Source: Butyrivibrio sp. AE3004 (GTDB taxonomy: Bacteria > Bacillota > Clostridia > Lachnospirales > Lachnospiraceae). Taken from it: a DNA stretch of 64,000 nucleotides. Positions within the stretch are counted from its first letter, which is position 1; each line of letters opens with the position of its first letter. Shown here one piece after another: positions 43,201-52,098 of this stretch. The stretch is from the NCBI RefSeq assembly GCF_000703165.1, contig NZ_JNLQ01000002.1, forward strand, positions 2,356,001 through 2,420,000, given 5' to 3'. Below the pieces are notes generated by a model that searched no databases, was not told where the DNA came from, and was given only the letters and a program-made list of their open reading frames with translations. The position numbers were made by a program, and so were the translations under genes.

Positions 43201-43968
43201 TTAGCAACTGTATGAATTCTTCAAAATTTCAGCTTTTTCTATGGCTTTCTTAAGCTTTTTTTCCAATTGCAAAAATTTTTTGAAATGAATGGCAAAGGAT
43301 TCCCCATTATCATTCCTTATAGCCTCTTCCATCAAAAGAGCTTCCCCTACAAGCTCTGCCGCACCTATAAGCCTGGCATTATCCTTGGCAATTCCGACCA
43401 CAAATTTAAAACTTTCAGGATCGGATCTGTCATATTTTTTTTCAGCAAGAGTCATTGCATTCTCTTTTATGTACTCCTGCAAAATTTCCATATAAAAAGA
43501 AGAATCAAAAAGGCAGTACCTTTTTGCCGCATCAAGGTCGATTCCTTTAAGCCTGTGCTTTAGCATTTCCCAGGTATTCTCTTCGTCATCACTCTTTGCG
43601 ACTTTGTATTTTTTTAGAACAGACAAAATTACCTCGGCTGAAAAAGGCTTTCTCATATAATCGGAAAAGCCTGCCTCAATATACATCTGTCCATCCTCTG
43701 TCGAATCATTGGCAGTAATCATTACAATTGGCGTGCCTTCACAGAGCTTCTCCCTTTTTATCACTAAAAGCGCCTCCATCCCATCCATCACAGGCATGAG
43801 ATGATCCATGAAAATAAGGTCAAAGTTCTCCCCACGCACCAAATCGACTGCCTCCTTTCCATTAAAGGCAATCTTCGTCTCCGGTCCGTTCATCCTGACA
43901 ATCTCAGAGAGAACTTCAGCATTCATTTCAGCATCATCAACTATAAGAACCTTAGCCATAGACCTCAT
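43201..43968 (-). CDS. Response regulator with receiver and a histidine-less HPt domain (locus C)
   Basis: A 255-aa protein. Residues 5-120 form a REC with phosphoacceptor D55 (LIFMDHLMPVMDG) and a conserved Thr/Lys. The C-terminal half (about 140-250) aligns with the HPt domains of the neighbouring kinases, but where VHGLKSSARVIG is expected it has VGIAKDNARLIG, with Gly192 in place of the phosphorylatable His. The frame starts at 43968 (MRSMAKVLIVDD), overlapping the upstream kinase by 17 bases; the next ATG at 43959 is an alternative. It probably acts as the terminal, contact-based output of locus C. Confidence 0.85.
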   Translation of the reverse strand: MRSMAKVLIVDDAEMNAEVLSEIVRMNGPETKIAFNGKEAVDLVRGENFDLIFMDHLMPVMDGMEALLVIKREKLCEGTPIVMITANDSTEDGQMYIEAGFSDYMRKPFSAEVILSVLKKYKVAKSDDEENTWEMLKHRLKGIDLDAAKRYCLFDSSFYMEILQEYIKENAMTLAEKKYDRSDPESFKFVVGIAKDNARLIGAAELVGEALLMEEAIRNDNGESFAIHFKKFLQLEKKLKKAIEKAEILKNSYSC

Positions 43969-46636
43969 TATCTCCCATCATATACAACAGGCCGAAAGCT
44001 CCGCTTCCGTGTATAGCAGCCATGGAAGCAGACTCCTTCTGAATGATTATCTCTTCAAAGCTCATTATATTACTCACCCAGCGCCTGATATCCTCTATTT
44101 CGGCAGTAGACAGATCTGAATGTGTTATAAAAAGCAGTTTTCTGTCAATAGGAGCATACTTGGTAAGCTGATCCTCAACATACGATTTTCGTGCCTTTGA
44201 AGCGGTACCAACCATCATCTTACCGAGAGTTCCGCGTCCCTCTCTGAAAAGAATGGCCGGCTTTAGCATAAAGATACGACTGATACCGCCCGTTCTTCTT
44301 TTAATTCTTCCCATACGTATAAGGTAATCGATATTATCAATAAGAAAGCTTGTATGAATCCTCTTCTTAATGACATTAAGTTCTTCTATGCATTCCTGAA
44401 CATTTTTACCCTCCTGACAGAGCCTTATTGCCTGAAGAACCAGAATTCCGATTCCGCTTGAAAGGCTCTCGGAATCCACGACGGTAACCTTATCAAAGGA
44501 TGCTGCTGCCTCCATTGCCACATGGAAAGCACCTCCTGCCTTTCCCGACATACTGATGTGAATGATATTTTCAGCATCAGACAAATGGGATGCAAAAAAG
44601 TCCTCATATTCCTGGACAGTCGGAATCTCTGCCGACAGATCATCCCCACCGGTTTCACGCATATATTTAAGTACGCCCTCCGTCTCAACCTCAACACCAT
44701 CAAGAAAGGCACCGTTCTTTGTCTTGATATAAAGGGGGATTATTGGCACTCTGTGTTTTTCAAGAATCTCCTTAGGAAGGTCGCAGGCACTCTCTGTCGT
44801 TATGAGAATAGGCAGTCTTTCCTTTGAAGACAAAAGCTTTTCCTCATCGGGATCGATATATGTAGGACTTGTCCTGTGAATCTTTTCAGCGGGAAGGACA
44901 CGAAGAAGCGTATTTTCCAGCATCTCTCCTGAGACAGGCTTTAACAGATATCCATCAAATCCTGCAGCCCTGTACTTTGCCTGATCGTCGGCAGATGAAT
45001 AGGCAGTCGTGACAATTACCGGAGTTTCTCTGCACATACCTCCAACCTGAGACCTTATCTCCCTCAGACACTCAATACCATCCATTTCAGGCATCTCGTA
45101 ATCCATGAAAATACAGTCATACTCAATCTCAGCGCACCTTGTAATGCACTCCTGTCCGCTCTCAGCCTGATCGATAACCATTTTGGTGTCTTTTAACAGC
45201 TTGGCAGTAACAAGCCTGTTCATCAGATTGTCATCAACTATAAGGATTCTGCAATTCGGAGCCTCAAAGCTCTGTCTGTAAAACTGATTGGTCTCGCGTT
45301 TTCTTAAGGTTTCAATCGCCATATCACCGATTGGCTCATCGGAAACAAACTCCTGCGGAATTGAGACCGTAAAAGTCGAGCCCTTGGTATAAATACTGTT
45401 AACCTGAATCTCACCTTCCATTGCACTTGTCAGCTGTTTTACAATTGCAAGGCCAAGACCTGTACCGTTGATGCCTTTTGTCTGCTCAACATTTATTCTC
45501 TTGAATTCATCAAACAGATACGGCATGCTGTCTCTCTTTATACCCATTCCGGTATCTTCTATTGAAAAAATAACAGTAATCTTATTATTGCTAAGTGGCT
45601 TCCACTTCACAGTAATCTTGACGCTGCCTTCACTTGTATATTTGATGGCATTGCTTATGATATTCATCAGAATCTGCTCGATTCTCACATCATCTCCCAC
45701 AAGCTTTCTGGGAATTGTCTTATCTATATCGACATAAAAAGCAAGTCCCTTTCTCGACGCCTCTTCCCAGATAAGGTTGACCGTTTCGGAGAGAAGCAGT
45801 GCAAGATCATACTCTGTCGGAACAATTTCCATCTTGCCGGATTCAAGCCTGCTCATATCCAGAACATCATTAATAAGAGACAACAGAATCTTGCTGGCAC
45901 TCTTTATATTCTGAGCACTCTCTGCCACCTCCTCGGTTGTTGCATTTCTTAAAATAATCTCATTAAATCCGAGAATTGAATCAAGAGGAGTCCTTATCTC
46001 ATGGCTGACACTTGAAAAGAACTGCCCCTTTGTCTGCCCGAGGTCTTCAATCTCCTTTTTCTGCTGCTCGATTATCCTATTCTCCGATTTATAAATCTGA
46101 GTCTGAAATAAAATCATTATTGTCAGAAGAACACTGACGAGAATTACACTTGTAAACGAGTCAAAAAAGCCTGCTTCCGTGGTATGCATGACTACAAATT
46201 GCGGATATTTGTATGCCAGGTAATATGAAATAGCCATTGTCACCATGCCTACACCAAGAAGGACATACTTTCTTTTTCCTTCAACAGTCATACCGATATA
46301 CGCATAGCCAAACACAAACCATACGGGAGATCCTCCGAAAATCCCTCCGCCAAGAATAAAAGCCAATGGCAAAATGATAACAACGAGAATAACGGCTATT
46401 AGCGTTGCTCCCTGCTGTACCTTGTGCCTTTTTATGGAAACATTAATGATTAATGAGAAAAACAGAAGGGATCCTGCGATAACAATGATATTTACTACAT
46501 CATCACCGACAATCATCCCTATAAAAATCAAAAGGAACATCGATACAAGACCAATTATCGGAATTACAGAAAAAATTCTTTCCTGCAGGGTCTTGTTTCG
46601 ATCATTTGCCACATTAAACAAGCGATTTATGATCAT
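43952..46636 (-). CDS. Hybrid histidine kinase fused to a DegV fatty-acid-binding domain
   Basis: An 894-aa fusion: six membrane segments (1-185), HisKA with H212 (SSVSHEIRTPL), HATPase (NAIKYT, DTGMGI, GTGLGLAIV), REC with D512 (CIFMDYEMPEMDG), then a complete DegV-type domain at about 608-890 starting LPILITTESACDLPKEIL. The REC-to-DegV linker is short (~25 aa), so they may contact. DegV ligand motifs are altered: T-S-Q reads A-E-I, S-G-x-S-G-T reads SGKAGGA, and HxGPG reads HGSG. The ATG at 46636 overlaps the upstream stop as ATGA, with GGAGGA 9 bases before it. The 32 codons upstream are the end of the neighbour read in another frame. Confidence 0.9.
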   Translation of the reverse strand: MIINRLFNVANDRNKTLQERIFSVIPIIGLVSMFLLIFIGMIVGDDVVNIIVIAGSLLFFSLIINVSIKRHKVQQGATLIAVILVVIILPLAFILGGGIFGGSPVWFVFGYAYIGMTVEGKRKYVLLGVGMVTMAISYYLAYKYPQFVVMHTTEAGFFDSFTSVILVSVLLTIMILFQTQIYKSENRIIEQQKKEIEDLGQTKGQFFSSVSHEIRTPLDSILGFNEIILRNATTEEVAESAQNIKSASKILLSLINDVLDMSRLESGKMEIVPTEYDLALLLSETVNLIWEEASRKGLAFYVDIDKTIPRKLVGDDVRIEQILMNIISNAIKYTSEGSVKITVKWKPLSNNKITVIFSIEDTGMGIKRDSMPYLFDEFKRINVEQTKGINGTGLGLAIVKQLTSAMEGEIQVNSIYTKGSTFTVSIPQEFVSDEPIGDMAIETLRKRETNQFYRQSFEAPNCRILIVDDNLMNRLVTAKLLKDTKMVIDQAESGQECITRCAEIEYDCIFMDYEMPEMDGIECLREIRSQVGGMCRETPVIVTTAYSSADDQAKYRAAGFDGYLLKPVSGEMLENTLLRVLPAEKIHRTSPTYIDPDEEKLLSSKERLPILITTESACDLPKEILEKHRVPIIPLYIKTKNGAFLDGVEVETEGVLKYMRETGGDDLSAEIPTVQEYEDFFASHLSDAENIIHISMSGKAGGAFHVAMEAAASFDKVTVVDSESLSSGIGILVLQAIRLCQEGKNVQECIEELNVIKKRIHTSFLIDNIDYLIRMGRIKRRTGGISRIFMLKPAILFREGRGTLGKMMVGTASKARKSYVEDQLTKYAPIDRKLLFITHSDLSTAEIEDIRRWVSNIMSFEEIIIQKESASMAAIHGSGAFGLLYMMGDNEVYG

Positions 46637-49107
46637 GATGCATTTCCTCCGTAAACTCGCATAATGTCTGATCTTACAGCAGCAATATTCCGTTTTAGGG
46701 CATCGTGATTGGCAATTATGAAAGCTTCCCACTTATCGTCAGCAGCCTTCTCAATTTCAGCAGCTTTTCGCGATAACTCGTAAGCCCCTATTATTCTGGT
46801 CGAAAGCTTTAAAGCTTCAAGCTTTATCCTATAATTTTCCCAGTCTCTTGTATCGTAAAGCGACTGAAGCTCTTCTATGATTCCGTCCGCTTCCCTGTCA
46901 AACTCAAGCAGCATCTCTGCATAAAAATCATTGCTACCCCGGCATATCCTGGTTCCTTCAGCTGCATTTAAAATATTGGAATTACCTGCATAAATATTAT
47001 TTCCATACAGAGAATCCCCGGCATCCTCCGGAACAGTGCATGTCACATATTCCCACATGGTTGAGGGCAAGAGCTTTTTAAGTACACGCTCAAGCTCAGA
47101 TATCTCAATAGGCTTTGCCAGAAATTCGTCAAAGCCTTCCTTCATGAACATTTCTCTTACACCGCTCACCGCATTTGCAGTAAAAGCAATGATCGATGTG
47201 TGATCATCAGGTCCGGCATTATGCCTTATCATCTTCATGGCTTCCACACCGTCAACATCAGGCATCATATGATCCATGAAAATAACATCATATTTCTTCT
47301 TCTCACAAAGGCGCACTGCCTCCGTTCCACTATGGGCAAGCTCAGCATCCATACCGTAGCCTGCAAGGATGCCCTTTGCCACAATAAGATTCATTTCCTC
47401 ATCATCAACAACAAGAGTATTTACGTTATTAAATACAAGCTTCTTACCGCTTGTCTCCGGATCAAATTCCCAAACTGCCATTTTCCTGTTAACCGCATTT
47501 ACTATTGAATGGCTGAAAACAGGCTTTCGTATATATATAACCTTACTGTTATCAGGAATTTTGAATGAAGCCGATACTGAGGCTATTACAGAAATATCGT
47601 TCTTCAGATTTTCATAATACTCAGCATTTTCTTCATATTCTTCCTCTGCGATTATGATATGCGTAATCTGATTCATGGAACAAAGACTCTTTAATTCCTC
47701 AAGCTCCGGAACCTTGTGGATTGGCACCGAAAGCCCTTTAAGGATATTCATGATCATCGCATTGTAATACTCTCTTATGGCAGGACTTCTGTACTTATCA
47801 TTTCTGATATAGCAGGCAATCTCCAGTTTTTCGGGATGATCTACCACAACACTCGGGCTGTCATCTATAACAGTCTGAGGAATTGAGACAGTAACTCTCG
47901 TACCCTTTTTAATCTCGCTCTCGATTCTTACAAAACCGCCCATTTTTCGAACAAAGCCAAATACTATGGACAGACCAAGGCCAATTCCTTCAGCTCTCCT
48001 GCTTCGTCCGGAATCAATCTGATACATACCCTCAACAACCCTGATTCTCTCGTCCTCTGTCATACCGATTCCGGTATCGGTTACTTCAATACACAGATTT
48101 ACACCATACTCCTTTTTACGTGTGAAAAGCCGCAGGTTTACAACTCCGTACTCATCCGTAAATTTGATGGCATTAACCACAAGATGTCGCATTATTCTCT
48201 TAATCCTTGCGGCATCACCTTCCATTCTCGCAGGAATATTCGCATCCATATCAATTACAAGCTCAGGTACCCCCGGCCTGTTTGGACGAAATTCCGTAGC
48301 AATATCATTAACAATTGAAGATATTCTGTAGTCATCCTCCGACAGCACAAGTGAACCTGTATCAATCTCCGTGTAGTCAAGAATATCCTCGATTCTGCTG
48401 AAAAGTCTTTTACCTGCACCTTGGATGGCAGTAAGATCTGCCTTCTTTTTTTCCTCACGCTCATCATTTATGAGAAGTCCCGACAAACCGGTAACAACGT
48501 TTATGGGTGTGCGCAGCTCATGGGATATGTTAGCCATAAAGTCTTCTGATTGCTGTTTCATGTCGCTCAGCTCACGCTCAAGTTCATCAGCCATGCCTTT
48601 TGAAACCGCAAACATCTCGCATATATATCCGGCAACACGATCCGCAAGAATTACCGCCAGAATATCCAATATCAGAACTGCGATCGAAATCTGCTCAAAG
48701 CGCTCTACCTTAGCAACCATAAGTATCAGATGGTAACTGATCAGCATCAGATAACCCATAAAGAAGATACGCAAAGAAGCCTTTTCCTCCGTCAAAGAAA
48801 AAAGCATCATGGATAGCACTATCATCAGCGTCGCATTATACAATTGTTCAATATGGGAACCGTAAAAGAAAATTGCCAGAACAATGAACCCGGCATAGAC
48901 AAAAACCCGGAATCTAAAAACAAATTGTCCGGAAACATAAACACTCCATGAGATGACAACTCCGATAAATATTATCGGAATCGCCCATAACTCCCATGAA
49001 CTTGTTACAGATACAATCGCAAGGCCAACAGAATATATTGTATAGCAAAAAAGTATTACTATTTGGATACTTTTGCGTATTTCTTCATTCCGTTTGCCTC
49101 TGTCCAT
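46633..49107 (-). CDS. Hybrid histidine kinase with pseudoreceiver, receiver and histidine-less HPt (locus C)
   Basis: An 824-aa membrane kinase. Six membrane segments (14-160), HisKA H196 (NISHELRTPINV), HATPase (NAIKFTD, DTGIGM, GIGLGLSIV), a second receiver-like stretch without acidic pocket (about 425-545), a REC with D612 (VIFMDHMMPDVDG), and an HPt-like C-terminus (715-820) in which Glu764 stands where His should be (LEALKLSTRIIGA). GAGGT precedes the ATG. It overlaps the DegV-fused kinase by four bases, so the two are translated together. The signal sensed is unknown; no extracellular domain is present. Confidence 0.88.
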   Translation of the reverse strand: MDRGKRNEEIRKSIQIVILFCYTIYSVGLAIVSVTSSWELWAIPIIFIGVVISWSVYVSGQFVFRFRVFVYAGFIVLAIFFYGSHIEQLYNATLMIVLSMMLFSLTEEKASLRIFFMGYLMLISYHLILMVAKVERFEQISIAVLILDILAVILADRVAGYICEMFAVSKGMADELERELSDMKQQSEDFMANISHELRTPINVVTGLSGLLINDEREEKKKADLTAIQGAGKRLFSRIEDILDYTEIDTGSLVLSEDDYRISSIVNDIATEFRPNRPGVPELVIDMDANIPARMEGDAARIKRIMRHLVVNAIKFTDEYGVVNLRLFTRKKEYGVNLCIEVTDTGIGMTEDERIRVVEGMYQIDSGRSRRAEGIGLGLSIVFGFVRKMGGFVRIESEIKKGTRVTVSIPQTVIDDSPSVVVDHPEKLEIACYIRNDKYRSPAIREYYNAMIMNILKGLSVPIHKVPELEELKSLCSMNQITHIIIAEEEYEENAEYYENLKNDISVIASVSASFKIPDNSKVIYIRKPVFSHSIVNAVNRKMAVWEFDPETSGKKLVFNNVNTLVVDDEEMNLIVAKGILAGYGMDAELAHSGTEAVRLCEKKKYDVIFMDHMMPDVDGVEAMKMIRHNAGPDDHTSIIAFTANAVSGVREMFMKEGFDEFLAKPIEISELERVLKKLLPSTMWEYVTCTVPEDAGDSLYGNNIYAGNSNILNAAEGTRICRGSNDFYAEMLLEFDREADGIIEELQSLYDTRDWENYRIKLEALKLSTRIIGAYELSRKAAEIEKAADDKWEAFIIANHDALKRNIAAVRSDIMRVYGGNAS

Positions 49108-49116
49108 AACTGCACC

Positions 49117-49479
49117 TCACAATAGAGAAAAATACAACAACAATCCTACCCATATGAGCGAAAGCGCATTGAGTATTATCCCCACTGTAGGAAAAAGTTT
49201 GAAAATATCCCTCTCCATCCTTGACAGTATGCCCAGGACAAGACCGCCAATAGAATAGAGCAAACAGAACATAACCGCTACACCATACCTTGCTTCAGCC
49301 TCACCACCATTTTTATAAGCCATGACAACTGCACAGATAATGGTGACCACGGAGATAACTCCAAGGGCTGTAGACATGATGCCTTTTTCAGGATGCTTCT
49401 TGTCAGTAAACACATATCGTCCGCGTGTTCTGCCCGGAAGCCTTATATTAAATTTACGTCTCTTTTTCCTCTCCTCCAT
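49117..49479 (-). CDS. Small membrane protein after pyrE
   Basis: A 120-aa protein with a basic N-terminus (MEERKKRRKFNIRLPGRTRG) and three membrane segments (IMSTALGVISVVTIICAVVM, AVMFCLLYSIGGLVLGIL, LFPTVGIILNALSLIWVGLL). It looks like the DUF6142-type small proteins of Clostridia; function unknown. The ATG lies 9 bases after the pyrE stop, without a strong ribosome binding site, so it is likely coupled. The kinase of locus C follows 9 bases downstream, which suggests one transcript from pyrE through locus C. Confidence 0.7.
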   Translation of the reverse strand: MEERKKRRKFNIRLPGRTRGRYVFTDKKHPEKGIMSTALGVISVVTIICAVVMAYKNGGEAEARYGVAVMFCLLYSIGGLVLGILSRMERDIFKLFPTVGIILNALSLIWVGLLLYFSLL

Positions 49480-49487
49480 AGAACTGC

Positions 49488-50180
49488 TTATTTAGCAGAC
49501 ATACTGCCTGCGCCGTACTCCTTGTAATACTCATCGATAGCTTTCTTGATGTTCTTATCGATTATTACTTCACCGTCGAAAGCCTTACCGTAAAGATGCT
49601 CAACAACCTCCTGCATGGTAACGATAGCGGATGCCTCGAAGCCGTATCTCTCACGAATCTCATCGAGTGCACTCATATCTGTCTCAAGGCCCTTCTCCTG
49701 TCTGTTAAGAGAAACCATAAGGCCTACGATATCAGCATCTGCCTGCTCTCTTATAATCGGAACTGTTTCTTCTATAGATTTACCCGAGGTTGTTACATCC
49801 TCGATGATCATGACTCTGTCACCGTCTCTGAGCTTTGTTCCCAGAAGGATACCCTTATCACCGTGATCCTTTATTTCTTTTCTGTTGGAACAATAGCGTA
49901 TCTCTCTGCCATAAAGCTCGCTTATAGCAATCGTAGTAGCTACAGTAAGCGGTATTCCCTTATATGCAGGTCCGAAAAGGACATCAAACTCAAGTCCGAA
50001 GGTATCATGAATCGCTCTGGCATAATACTCACCGAGTTTCTTCAGCTGAGCACCTGTAACATATGCTCCCGCATTCATAAAGAAGGGTGATTTACGACCA
50101 CTCTTAAGAGTAAACTCTCCAAACTTAAGGACATTGCTGTCCACCATAAATTCTATAAACTCTTCCTTGTATCTTTCCAC
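49488..50180 (-). CDS. pyrE: Orotate phosphoribosyltransferase
   Basis: PyrE joins orotate and PRPP to give OMP. The 230-aa protein has FGPAYKGIPL, the PRPP motif VMIIEDVTTSGKSI and the lysine loop YCSNRKEIKDHGDKG. The start is GTG at 50180, with GAGG eleven bases before. pyrF lies at 58032-58952, 8 kb upstream on the same strand but separated by plus-strand genes, so they are not one operon. Confidence 0.95.
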   Translation of the reverse strand: MERYKEEFIEFMVDSNVLKFGEFTLKSGRKSPFFMNAGAYVTGAQLKKLGEYYARAIHDTFGLEFDVLFGPAYKGIPLTVATTIAISELYGREIRYCSNRKEIKDHGDKGILLGTKLRDGDRVMIIEDVTTSGKSIEETVPIIREQADADIVGLMVSLNRQEKGLETDMSALDEIRERYGFEASAIVTMQEVVEHLYGKAFDGEVIIDKNIKKAIDEYYKEYGAGSMSAK

Positions 50181-50227
50181 CTTGGTAAATTCCTCACTTT
50201 CCGAGACTGTTTTTTGTATAATAACTA

Positions 50228-50256
50228 TTTATAAGGTGTTTTCACCATTAATGCAA
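50228..50256 (-). promoter_or_regulatory. Candidate pyrE promoter
   Basis: On the minus strand TTGCAT (50251-50256), a 17-base spacer and TATAAA (50228-50233). The -10 is good and the -35 weak. No pyrimidine attenuator hairpin is obvious in the short leader. Confidence 0.4.
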
Positions 50257-50327
50257 CTCATAAGTATAGTAATTATAGCACTCTGCATATTGGCTTTACA
50301 ATTAAACAACGATATTGTTAATATTCT

Positions 50328-51473
50328 TCAAAGTAATTTAAGATTTTTAAAATTCACTTCATATACTCTGCCAAGAATTTTCCTGACCTCCTCACTGTAA
50401 TCCGATTTCTTCATATCTAAAAAGAACTGTAATATCACATCATATTTAGCAGAAGGAAAAAGGCCTTTAACATATTCCGCATCAATGATTTCACTCATCC
50501 CGGGAGTAACCTTAATACAGCATACTAAATACATCGCCATCTGATTTTTGGCATCTCCCCAGCCAACGTGGCCAAACCATGCGTTTTGACAATCAGGTCT
50601 TCCTGTGGGAATAAAAGCAGGCCTTACTACTTTATAGTTAAATACCAGATTTTTAGGACATCTGAAAACATAAATCATGGAGTCATTAAAGTTTTTTGTC
50701 CTTGTGACATTAAGATTATTCTCGTCATCCGCTTCATAATGTGTCGATGCAAAACAAAGTGCTGACTCATATTTATCTGTTAAATCAAGTCCCACACTGG
50801 GCAGACCGTAATGCTGCGCCATCCCCAGTGAAAAATAACTCAGACGTTCTGAACCCTCAATTGACTGTTTATCTGCAAGAAACCTGCTATATTCCGTGCT
50901 TTTAAGTCTTGTCTTTAAATAGGATTCCAGATGCGAGAACAGAGTTCGTCCCTGCCAGTTCCATAAACATCTCAAAAAATTCTCATCCAGGTTTTCTCTT
51001 GCGTGACTTGATAGAAAAGATGGCTCTAAAGCATTCTCATCACCAAACAGGTTGTATTTCTCTTCTTTGGTTCGCTCTATCGTATATAATTTTTCCTGCC
51101 CTCGAAAGAGAATATAATAATCTTGATATTCGGTCTTTAATGCCTCTATCAGTGCCTTTGCCCTGCTATTCGAGTCTACCTGAAAAATGGGAATTTTCCT
51201 GTATGGTACTCGCAAATAAGATTCTACTTTATAATTATCATCATTCATACTGAAGTAATAAGGCAATTTATCAGAAGCACCATAAACAAAAGCATCTCTA
51301 TTATAAAGTGACTTGGAAAAACGTCTGCCATATTGTTCATCCAGGCACATCTCATCCTCATCCGGATTACAGGAATGAATATTATTAAAGAAACTAATTT
51401 CATCTACTATCGGATAGATATTATAAACCGAAGGATAATTATTCTTTTTGTCATCAATACTGAGTTCTATCAT
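50328..51473 (-). CDS. FRG-domain protein
   Basis: A 381-aa protein whose middle carries the FRG domain, named for the Phe-Arg-Gly seen here at 123-125 (ILFRGQEK). It continues with LEPSFLSSH, MAQHYGLPSVGLDLTDKYES (218-237) and GRPDCQNAWFGHVGWG. The usual TRLLDWT reads SVGLDLTD. FRG proteins are scattered across bacteria, often in variable islands; their biochemistry is not settled. The start overlaps the upstream 186-aa gene as ATGA. The pair reads more AT-rich than the flanking pyr and pan genes, suggesting acquisition. A defence or toxin role is possible but unproved. Confidence 0.8.
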   Translation of the reverse strand: MIELSIDDKKNNYPSVYNIYPIVDEISFFNNIHSCNPDEDEMCLDEQYGRRFSKSLYNRDAFVYGASDKLPYYFSMNDDNYKVESYLRVPYRKIPIFQVDSNSRAKALIEALKTEYQDYYILFRGQEKLYTIERTKEEKYNLFGDENALEPSFLSSHARENLDENFLRCLWNWQGRTLFSHLESYLKTRLKSTEYSRFLADKQSIEGSERLSYFSLGMAQHYGLPSVGLDLTDKYESALCFASTHYEADDENNLNVTRTKNFNDSMIYVFRCPKNLVFNYKVVRPAFIPTGRPDCQNAWFGHVGWGDAKNQMAMYLVCCIKVTPGMSEIIDAEYVKGLFPSAKYDVILQFFLDMKKSDYSEEVRKILGRVYEVNFKNLKLL

Positions 51474-52030
51474 TTAACCAACATTCCTTTCCTCATTTTA
51501 CTTTTTCCAAAAATTTTCTCATAACACCATTCTTCAACGAAGTTCTCAAGCGCAGATGCTCGTTTGAAATTAGGAAAAGTTTCAATCTGTGCATTTCGAT
51601 ACTTTACATCGTTTGCGATTGCCTCGATTGCAAGATTATGGATTTGTGCAATTGGTCCATATAAAACATTGCACATAAATACTGTGGATTCTATATACAG
51701 CACTCCCTCAGCATCATCTATCCTTACTACTACCCTGTTTCTTTCAGTCTTCAAGAGATCTGCTACTTTCATCATTAACTTCTCATCGATAATTGAAGAG
51801 AAAACCGGCAGATTTTTATCCTCAATCTCCAAATTAGTAATAATGTTTTTTAAAAATCCGGTATAATCAATTTCCTTTAAAACAGGAATCAGCTTCTTGT
51901 CAATAACCACCAATTTCAACATAGCGGAACCAAAATTTTCTTGCTGCGTTAGCGCTATCTCCAGATCAATCGGATTAATATAGGCGTTAATAGCAGATCT
52001 CATATCATCATATATATCCTCTATTCTCAT
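51470..52030 (-). CDS. Unknown partner of the FRG-domain protein
   Basis: I do not recognise this 186-aa protein. It is soluble, acidic to neutral, with mixed helix/strand pattern (NRVVVRIDDAEGVLYIESTV in the middle) and a basic end (KIFGKSKMRKGMLVK). GGAGGGAGT precedes the ATG. Its TGA overlaps the FRG start, so the two proteins are made together and may interact, for example as a regulator or antitoxin. No DNA-binding or nuclease motif is evident. Confidence 0.6.
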   Translation of the reverse strand: MRIEDIYDDMRSAINAYINPIDLEIALTQQENFGSAMLKLVVIDKKLIPVLKEIDYTGFLKNIITNLEIEDKNLPVFSSIIDEKLMMKVADLLKTERNRVVVRIDDAEGVLYIESTVFMCNVLYGPIAQIHNLAIEAIANDVKYRNAQIETFPNFKRASALENFVEEWCYEKIFGKSKMRKGMLVK

Positions 52031-52098
52031 ACTCCCTCCTACTGCCGGGCCTGTAATAACAAAGCCGGCACCTATTTATATATTTGAATGTTTAACAA

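Noticed and set aside
43952..46636. DegV-kinase fusion as two genes joined by a missed stop
   Set aside because: No start codon with a ribosome binding site lies near the REC-DegV junction, and the frame is continuous with a normal linker, so a genuine fusion is more likely. Resequencing would settle it.
46637..46732. N-terminal extension of the DegV-fused kinase (cysteine-rich residues before MIINRLF)
   Set aside because: It is the end of the upstream kinase gene in another frame. The ATGA overlap and GGAGGA site fix the start at 46636.
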